DNA of 64,000 nucleotides from Schumannella luteola (GTDB lineage Bacteria > Actinomycetota > Actinomycetes > Actinomycetales > Microbacteriaceae). The notes beneath the pieces are model-generated. The model had not been told where the DNA came from, searched no databases, and saw nothing but the letters and a program-made list of their open reading frames with translations. The stretch covers positions 620,001-684,000 of the forward strand of contig NZ_JACBZY010000001.1 in NCBI RefSeq assembly GCF_013408685.1. The letters are read 5' to 3'. The position numbers and the translations under genes are program-made. Positions 42,150 through 50,500 of this stretch are shown here, in pieces. Position 1 is the first letter of the stretch. Every line of letters begins with the position of its first letter.

Positions 42150-42899
42150 TCAGAGCGGGAGGGCGCGGATCGACTCCGCCGCGACGGCGCTGAGCTCCAG
42201 CTCGGCGCCGTCCGTCGTTCCCGGGGCAGCGGCGCCCTCGCCCTCCGCGAGCGCGGCGTCGCCGACGGGCGCGTGCCGCACGCGCATCGCCCCGACCGCA
42301 TCCATCGCCGTGACGACCACCAACTCGGTGCCGACCGCGACGCCCTTGTCGGCGAGGTAGCGCAGCACCTCGGGGTGCCGGTCGGCGACGCGCAGCACAC
42401 GCACCCGGCGCCCGGCCGCGACGGCGGCGAGCGTCGGCGCGTCGGCGAAGGGGATGCTGCCGTCGACACCCGGGATCGGGTCGCCGTGCGGGTCGGCGGC
42501 CGGGTGCCCGAGCTCGGCGTCCATGCGCTCGAGCACGAGGTCGCTCACCGCGTGCTCGAGGCGGTCGGCCTCGTCGTGCACCTCGTCCCAGCCGAAGCCG
42601 AGCCGCTCGACCAGGTAGGTCTCGATGATGCGGTGCCGGCGCACGACCTTCGTCGCGATCGCCCGGCCGGCATCCGTCAGCTGGATCGAGCCGTAGGGCT
42701 CGTACTCGATGAGCGCGTCGCGGGCGAGCTTCTTCAGGTTCGCCGAGACGGTCGACGGCGTGACGCCGAGGCGCGCGGCGAGGTCGGTCGTGGTGGGCCG
42801 GTCGCCCGGCCACTCGTAGGCCTTCCAGACGATGGTGAGGTAGTCCTCCTCCATGCGGCTGGGCTCGCGGTCTCGGGCGGCCGCCGCATCGATCGTCAT
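42150..42899 (-). CDS. DtxR/MntR-family metal-dependent transcriptional repressor, 249 aa
   Basis: Residues 16-75 form the winged helix (MEEDYLTIVWKAYEW, then TTTDLAARLGVTPSTVSANLKKLARDALIEYEPYG). The dimerisation/metal domain has the ligand-bearing pattern RRHRIIETYLVERLGFGWDEVHDEADRLEHAVSD (His89, Glu106, His108, Glu110, Glu115, His116). A FeoA/SH3-like third domain follows, interrupted by Ala/Gly-rich loops. The ATG at 42899 overlaps the stop of the cation-exchanger gene (ATGA), so both come from one mRNA. An 18-bp palindrome like known MntR sites lies upstream of that operon (44316-44333). It probably represses the operon when manganese or another divalent metal is plentiful. Confidence 0.9.
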   Translation of the reverse strand: MTIDAAAARDREPSRMEEDYLTIVWKAYEWPGDRPTTTDLAARLGVTPSTVSANLKKLARDALIEYEPYGSIQLTDAGRAIATKVVRRHRIIETYLVERLGFGWDEVHDEADRLEHAVSDLVLERMDAELGHPAADPHGDPIPGVDGSIPFADAPTLAAVAAGRRVRVLRVADRHPEVLRYLADKGVAVGTELVVVTAMDAVGAMRVRHAPVGDAALAEGEGAAAPGTTDGAELELSAVAAESIRALPL

Positions 42900-44221
42900 C
42901 GCTGAGAGGCTACTGCCGCCTGCTGCCCCGTCGCGGGCCCGCCCGCATCCCCGTCGCGCCCAGTGATCTCAGCATCGACCGGCCGCGCCCGCCGGAACGG
43001 CGCCGCCAGCGTCGGCACGATGTCGCGCCGGTGCACGATCAGCGCGCCGACGGCGATCACGAGGTGGATGACGCTGAGCACGTAGCGCCCGTTCTCGTCG
43101 GGCACGAAGAACTGCACCGCGAAGAGTCCGGCGAGCGCCGCCGCCGACCACCAGTGGAAGCGCAGGGCGAGGATGATCGCGACGCCCATCACGGTCTGGC
43201 TGGCGGTGAGCACGAACTCCTCGACCTGGCGGGCGTCGAGCTCGAGCGCCCATCCGCCGCCGCCGAGACCGTGGGCGACCGGCAGCGAGCCGACGAGCAG
43301 GCTCCACTGGTTGACCTTCGAGGCGATGAGCGTGCCGATCGCGGCGCCGCCCATCCCGCGCAGGGCGAACATCGTCGCGACGATGAACTCGGGCGCCTCG
43401 GAGGCGAGCGGCGCGAGCCACTGCACGAGGAAGTAGCTGTCGATGCCGAGCGACGAGCCCGAGGAGACGAGCGCCTCGGCGAAGGGCTCGGCCGAGCTGA
43501 GGATGATGGCGGCGGCCACGACGAACAGGGCGATCACGGTCGCGCGGCGGGCGCGGGTCGGCAGCTCGGCGATGAGCGCGGCCCCGCCGACGAACTCTTC
43601 CTCGCCGTCGTCGTCGGAGTGGTTCTTGCTGGCGCGCCAGAGGTAGAGGCCGAAGGTGACGACGAGCAGGGCGCCGAGCCAGATCGGGATCGTGCCGAGC
43701 AGCGGGATCGCGAAGGCGGCGATCGAGAGCAGGGCGAGGAAGCCGATGTCGAGGCGGTTCTCCTTCGGCAGCTCGAGGGCGTGCGCCGCGCGGGCCGGCT
43801 TCGCGGCGACCGCCCCGGACCGCATCGCCTTCGTCGTCATCCGCCGCGCGACGATCAGCGCGGTGATCACGACGAGCGGCCAGCCGAAGCCGAGCAGCAG
43901 CCGATTCGATCCGGTCATGTTGGCGGCGGCGAACTGCGCGTACTCGGGCTCGGAGCCGGAGCGGAAGGCGTAGAAGAGGTCGACCGCGTATTCGGGCAGC
44001 ACGGCGATGAAGGCGAGGATCGCGATCGCGAGCGCGCCGGAGATGTCCTTCTGGGCGGCCTCGGCGGCCCAGGCGAGCAGGAACGCGGCGGCCACGACGG
44101 CGGCGCCGAAGACGAGCAGGTCGACGACCGGATCGGGTCGGAAGCCGGTGACGCGGAAGGCGATCGCGGGGGCGGCGATCACAAGGCAGATCAGGATTCT
44201 GCGGATGAGCTCGGCGGGCAT
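42896..44221 (-). CDS. CaCA-family sodium/calcium (cation/proton) exchanger, 441 aa
   Basis: The ATG at 44221 follows AAGGGA; upstream in-frame codons lack coding character. About ten to eleven membrane helices are present. The two alpha-repeat signatures are FIAVLPEYAVDLFYAF and LASEAPEFIVATMFALRG, the acidic cation-binding segments of the CaCA superfamily. A cytoplasmic loop rich in Asp/Glu (KNHSDDDGEEEF) lies in the middle. Such exchangers move Ca2+ or another divalent ion against Na+ or H+. Translational coupling to an MntR-like regulator suggests that the ion here may be Mn2+ or that calcium/manganese homeostasis is linked. Confidence 0.88.
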   Translation of the reverse strand: MPAELIRRILICLVIAAPAIAFRVTGFRPDPVVDLLVFGAAVVAAAFLLAWAAEAAQKDISGALAIAILAFIAVLPEYAVDLFYAFRSGSEPEYAQFAAANMTGSNRLLLGFGWPLVVITALIVARRMTTKAMRSGAVAAKPARAAHALELPKENRLDIGFLALLSIAAFAIPLLGTIPIWLGALLVVTFGLYLWRASKNHSDDDGEEEFVGGAALIAELPTRARRATVIALFVVAAAIILSSAEPFAEALVSSGSSLGIDSYFLVQWLAPLASEAPEFIVATMFALRGMGGAAIGTLIASKVNQWSLLVGSLPVAHGLGGGGWALELDARQVEEFVLTASQTVMGVAIILALRFHWWSAAALAGLFAVQFFVPDENGRYVLSVIHLVIAVGALIVHRRDIVPTLAAPFRRARPVDAEITGRDGDAGGPATGQQAAVASQR

Positions 44222-44315
44222 GGTGGTGGTGTCCCTTCCCGGATGCGCGCCCTCCCGGCGTTCATCCTCAGCGACCCTGTCGCGCGCGCCCGCGGTGTGT
44301 CGACGGGCATCTCGT

Positions 44316-44333
44316 TGTTGGACGCGTCCAACA
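44316..44333. promoter_or_regulatory. Perfect 18-bp palindrome, MntR-like operator
   Basis: TGTTGGACGCGTCCAACA is its own reverse complement. It resembles the MntR box that I recall for Corynebacterium (TGTT, six variable bases around a central GCG, AACA). It lies 95 bases before the exchanger start, and that operon encodes a DtxR/MntR-type regulator, so autoregulation is likely. Confidence 0.75.
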
Positions 44334-44429
44334 TCCGCGTCGCCGGAACGGACATCCGCTGTCCCTCGATCCGGTGGGAACCGTTCGGGGGCCGCTCGCA
44401 CTGGGGGGGCGAGTGCGGGGTGAGAAGCC

Positions 44430-44460
44430 TTGACGGATGTCGCATAGCGCGGGTTACCCT
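44430..44460 (+). promoter_or_regulatory. Promoter of the surface-protein gene
   Basis: TTGACG at 44430-44435 and TACCCT at 44455-44460 (19-base spacer, or 18 to TTACCC) form a sigma-A-like promoter. Transcription would begin near 44467, leaving a leader of about 80 bases before the GTG at 44548. Confidence 0.55.
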
Positions 44461-44547
44461 CGACCCGAAGACTGCTCACGGCCGCCGAGTACCAGCGACG
44501 CGAATCCGACCAGGGGAGCGGTCCCGGGGGAAACGGAATAACCGACC

Positions 44548-47500
44548 GTGCACGACTCAACGCTGCCCGCGCGCGCCCGAAAGCTGCTCGCTGCGTCCAC
44601 TGCTCTTCTCGTCGGAGCGGGCCTCGCCCTGCTGCCGGTCGCGACGGCCTCCGCCGCACCGCCCGCGCAATCGACCTTCGAGACCGAGAGCTTCACCGGC
44701 TCCGACCTCGCCGTTCGCGGCAACTGGCAGAAGCTGACGCCGTCGAAGTCGGGCGCGACGAATGCGGCCTGCTTGACGGGCAAGACCACGGCCTCGGCCA
44801 ACCAGACGCCCGTGCCGGGATGCGCGACGACCGCGGAATCGCCCGGGGTGCTGCGCCTCACCCCCGCGCTCGGCGATCAGGTCGGTGCGCTCGGTTCGAC
44901 GCAGTCGATCCCGACCACCAAGGGTCTCGACATCTCGTTCAACTCGTATCAGTGGGGCGGCAGCGGCGCCGACGGAATCGCGTTCTACCTCGCCGCGACC
45001 GACCCGCTGAACCCGCAGGTGCCGAGCACGACCGGTGCCCTCGGCGGATCGCTCGGGTATGTCTACGGCAGCGACAGCAACGGGGCGCTCAACGGTCTGA
45101 GCAACGGATACCTCGGCATCGGACTCGACGCCTACGGCAACTACATCCAGGTCGGCGGCACCACGCCCTCCACCTGCCGGGTCACGGGCGAATACACCGC
45201 CGTCGCGGTGCGCGGCCCCGGAAACACCACCAACGGATACTGCCTCCTGAACCGCCAGACCTACACCAAGGTCGTGACCGGGCAGACCGTCAAGGATCAG
45301 TCCAAGCTGGCAGGCACCACCCGCGCGAACTCGCTCGTCCCCGTGCGCGTGCTCTACAACCCGACCGGCGCCGACATCACCGCTGCCGCCACCGCGTCGT
45401 TCGGCACGTTCACCGTTCCCGCCGGCAGCTACGCGGTGCTCTGGAAGCCGATCGGGGGCGCCGTCACCTCGATGACCGGCGCGCTGCCGAAGTACACCAG
45501 CTCGGAGTACTCGGCCTTCGCCCCGAACGCGAGCTGGTACAACCCGACGACCGGCTACCCGTACAAGCTCAGCTACGGCTGGACCTCGTCGACCGGCGGA
45601 GCCAACGACAACCACGAGATCAGCACCGTCTCGGCGACGACGCTCGCCGGCCCGGTGCCCGTCATCACCCTCGCCGGCAGCACCTCGACCGCCCCGAAGG
45701 GCGGAACGGGCACCTACACGGTGACGCCCACGGTCAGCCCCGACGGCGGCTCGGAAGACCAGCCCGTCGTCGTCACGACGACCTTCCCGGCCGGCACCAC
45801 GCCGACCACGCCCACCACGCTGCCGACCGGATGGACCTGCGCTGCCCCGTCCGGCCAGGCCATCACCTGCACCTACACGCCCACCGCCGCCGTCGCCGCG
45901 GGCACCGCTCTTCCCGCGCTCAACCTGCCGTACTCGGTTCCTACGAGCACGAACGTCACCGGCACGGCCCTGAACGTGACCTCGGCGAGCACGTCGAACG
46001 ACAGCCTGCCCGCCTCGGGCACCGGCACGATCACGGTCGCCAAGGGCGTCACGACGACGACCGAGACGGTCAACAACGCCGCCACCGCCACGGTCGCCTA
46101 CGGCACCGCCGCGAACCTGCGCGCCACGGTCGCACCGTCCGCCGCGACCGGCACCGTGACCTTCACGAGCGTGGATGCGGCGAACAACCCGATCACGCTC
46201 TGCACCGCGACGCTCACCGGCGGTGCCGCGACCTGCGCGACGTCGACGACCCTCGCGGCGGGCACCTACCCGATCACCGCGACCTACTCGGGCGACACCC
46301 AGTACGCGACCTCCACCGTCTCCAGCGCCACCCTGACCGTCAACAAGGCCGGCGCGCCGACTCTCACGACCACGGCCGCCGGAGCGACCAGCGGCGGCTC
46401 GGTCGTCTACGGCAACGGCACGCCGCTGAACCTGACCGGCATCCCGGCCGGCGTCGACGGCACCTCCGCCGTGCAGTTCGTCGTCAAGGACTCGGCGGGC
46501 ACGATCGTCGACACGGTCAACACCACCGTCGCGAACCTGGCGACCGCGACCAGCAAGGTGCTGCCCGCCGGCACCGGCTACACGGTCATCGGCACCTGGG
46601 CGGGTGACGCCAGCCACGTCGGCGCCGCCGGTGCGCAGGCGTCCTTCGCCGTGACCAAGGCCACCGCCCCGGCGCTGACCACGATCTCGACCGCGACCGT
46701 GACCTACGGCAACCACCTCGCGCTGGGGCTCACCGGCATCCCCGCGGATGCACCCGGCACGAGCGCCGTGACCTTCACGATCAAGGACTCGGCCGGCAAC
46801 ACGGTCGACACCGTCACCACCACCGTCGCGAACCTCGCCACCGCCCAGAGCAAGGTGCTGCCCGTCGGCACCTACACGGTGCAGGGCACCTGGGCGGGCG
46901 ACGCGAACCGCAACGCCGCCACCGGCACGACATCGAACTCGTCGGTGGTGAAGGCGAACTCGCCGACCCTGACCACCACGGCCACGGCGACCACCACCTA
47001 CGGCAACCAGCTGAACCTGGGTCTGACCGGCATCCCCGCGGATGCCGCCGGAACCGGCACCGTCACGCTGACCGTGCGCAACAGCGTCACGAACGCCGTC
47101 GTCGACACCGTCACGACCACCGTCGCGAACCTCGCCACCGCCAAGAGCAAGGTGCTCCCGGTCGGCAGCTACACGACCACCGGCGTCTGGGCCGGCGACG
47201 CCAACTACAACGGCGCCACCGGCAGCGCCGCGGGATCGACCGTCACCAAGGCGAACTCGCCCGCGCTGACGACGACCGCGACCGCGACCACGACCTACGG
47301 CAACCAGCTGACCCTCGGCATGACCGGCATCCCGGCCGACGCCGTCGGCACGAGCGTCGTCACCCTCACCGTGCGCGACGCGGCGAACAACGTCGTCGAC
47401 ACCGTCACCACCACCGTCGCGAACCTCGCCACCGCCAAGAGCAAGGTGCTGCCCGTCGGCAGCTACACGACCACCGGCGTCTGGGCCGGCGACGCGAACT

Positions 47501-50500
47501 ACAACGGCACCACCGGCACCTCCGCGAGCTCGACCGTCACCCAGGCGACGCCCCCGGCGCTGACCACCACGGCCACCGCGACCACCACCTACGGCAACCA
47601 GCTCGCCCTCGGCCTCAGCGGCATCCCCGCCGACGCGACCGGCACGAGCGCGGTCACCTTCACCGTGCGCGACGCGGCGAACAACGTCGTCGACACCGTC
47701 ACCACGACGGTCGCGAACCTCGCCACCGCCAAGAGCAAGGTGCTGCCCGTCGGCACCTACACGACGACGGGCGTGTGGGCCGGGGATGCGAACTACGCGC
47801 AGCGCGCCGGCACGGCCGCCGGCTCGACGGTCACCAAGGCGGCGACGTCGCTGACCACGACCGCGCAGGGACCGCAGAGCTACGGCACGCCGGTTCCGCT
47901 CGGTCTGACCGGCATCCCGGCCGACGCCGTCGGCACGAGCGTCGTCACCCTCACGGTGCGCGACGCGGCGAACAACGTCGTCGACACCGTCACCACCACC
48001 GTCGCGAACCTCGCGAACGCCAAGAGCAAGGTGCTGCCGGCCGGCAGCTACACGGTCGTCGGCGACTGGGCCGGCGACGCGAACCACTCCGCCTCGACCG
48101 GCACGCAGGCCACCTTCACGGTGACCCCGGCCGGCGCGGCGACGCTCACCACCACGGCGCAGGGGCCGCAGACCTACGGCACGCAGGTGCCGGTCGGGCT
48201 GACCGGCATCCCCGCCGACGCCGTCGGCACGAGCGTCGTCACCTTCGACGTGAAGAACAGCAGCGGCGTGACCGTCGACACGGTCAGCACCACGGTCGCG
48301 AACCTCGCCACCGCGAAGACCAAGGTGCTGCCGGCCGGCGACTACACGGCCGTCGGCACCTGGGCCGGCGACGCAAACCACGCGACCGCCACCGGCAGCG
48401 CCGCGCCGTTCACGGTGACCAAAGCCGCCTCCACGACCGCGACGACCGCGACCGGCAAGCCCTACGGCACCCCGGTTCCGCTCGGCGTGACCGGACTGCC
48501 GGCCGACGCCGACCCCGCCTCGTCGATCTCGATCGCGATCACCACGCGGGCCGGCACGCCGGTCACCACCGTGACCACGACCGTCGGCCAGCTCGGCACC
48601 GCGCAGGTCGCCGGACTGCTCGCGGGCGACTTCACCGCCCGCGCCACCTGGGCCGGTGACGCGAACCACACGTCGAGCGTCGCGTCGCCCGCCGACTTCA
48701 CCGTCGCCAAGGCCGCCTCGCCCGCGCTCACCACGACCGCGAGCAACGTCGCCTACGGCATGCCGATCCCGCTCGGCCTGAGCGGCATCCCCGCTGACGC
48801 CACCGGCAGCTCGGCCGTCACGCTCGTCGTGAAGAACGCCGCCGGCGACACGGTCGACACCGTCACCACTACGGTCGCGGGCCTCCCGAACGCGAAGAGC
48901 AAGCTGCTCCCCGCCGGCAACTACACCGTCGTCGGCACCTGGGCCGGCGACGCGAACCACACCGGCGCCGACGGCGCGGTCGCCACCGCCACGGTCGCGA
49001 AGATCGACCCGACCCTCACGACGACCGCGACGGGACCGCAGACCTACGGCACCCCGGTGCCGCTCGGCCTGAGCGGCATCCCCGCGGATGCGACCGGCAG
49101 CTCGGCCGTGACGCTGACGGTGAAGGATGCCGGCGGCAACGTCGTCGACACCGTCACCACGACCGTCGCGAACCTCGCGAACGCCAAGAGCAAGGTGCTC
49201 CCCGCCGGCAGCTACACCGTCGTCGGCGACTGGGCCGGCGACGCGAACCACAACGCCGCCACCGGCGCCCAGGCCGCCTTCACGGTCACCCCGGTCGCCG
49301 CGCCGACGCTGACCACCACCGCCGCCGGGCCGAAGGCCTACGGCACCCCGGTGCCGCTCGGGCTCACGGGCGTCCCCGCCGACGCCTCGGGCAGCGGCGC
49401 GGTCACGTTCGACGTCAAGAACAGCGCCGGCGACACCGTGCAGACCGTGACCACGACGGTCGCGCAGCTCGCCTCCGCGCAGGCGACCGGCCTGCCCGCG
49501 GGCGACTACACGGTCGTCGGCACCTGGGCCGGTGACGCGAACCACACCGGAGCCACCGGCAGCCAGGTCGGGTTCGCGGTCACGAAGGCCGCCTCGACCC
49601 TCGCCACCACGGCGACGGGCAAGCCCTACGGCACCCCGGTGCCGCTCGGCGTGACCGGCCTGCCGGCCGACGCCGACCCGGCCTCGGTCATCACGATCGC
49701 GATCGCGACCGCCGCCGGAACCCCGGTGACGACCGTCACCACGACGGTCGGGCAGCTCGCCACAGCGCAGGTCTCCGGCCTCCTCGCCGGCGACTTCACC
49801 GCCACCGCCAGCTGGGCCGGCGACGCGAACCACACCGCGTCGAACGCCACCGCGGCGCCGTTCACGGTGAGCAAGGCGGCCTCGCCCGCGCTCACCACGA
49901 CCGCGACCGGCGTGCCCTTCGGCACGCCGATCCCGCTCGGCCTGAGCGGCATCCCCGCTGACGCCACCGGCAGCTCGGCCGTCACGCTCCTCGTGAAGAA
50001 CGCCGCCGGCGACACCGTCGACACCGTCACCACCACGGTCGCCGACCTCGCCGCCGCGAAGTCGAAGATCCTGCCCGCCGGCGACTACACGGTCACCGGA
50101 ACCTGGGCCGGCGACGCCAACCACACCGGCGCCGACGGCGCGGTCGCGAACGTGACGGTCGCCAAGGCCGCCGCTCCCGCGCTCACCACGACCGCGCAGG
50201 GTCCGCAGGCCTACGGCACCCCGGTGCCGCTCGGCCTCACCGGAATCCCGGCCGGCGCCGACGGCGCCAGCGCCGTGACGCTGGTCGTGAAGGATGCCGG
50301 CGGCGCCACCGTCGACACCGTCACCACCACGGTCGCCGACCTCGCCGCCGCGAAGTCGAAGATCCTGCCCGCCGGCGACTACACGGTCATCGGCACCTGG
50401 GCCGGCGACGCGAACCACGTCGGCGCCGACGGCAGCTCCGTCGGGTTCACGGTGACGCCGCGCGACACCGCGCTCACGGCCACGGTCGACGGGAAGACCT

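Larger units (their letters stand above)
44222..44547. other. 326-bp divergent intergenic region between exchanger and surface-protein genes
   Basis: It contains the MntR-like palindrome (44316-44333) and the surface-protein promoter (44430-44460). The last 80 bases would be a leader of the surface-protein mRNA; they are G-rich and could fold, but match no riboswitch that I can name. No gene was seen. Confidence 0.75.

Noticed and set aside
42897-42912. TAGCCT seven bases before the DtxR-like start as a leaderless promoter
   Set aside because: It lies inside the end of the exchanger gene and the two genes overlap by ATGA, so co-translation explains the start; the box may be chance.
44467-44547. 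Riboswitch in the surface-protein leader
   Set aside because: G-rich and foldable, but I found no conserved core of c-di-AMP, c-di-GMP or other known classes.
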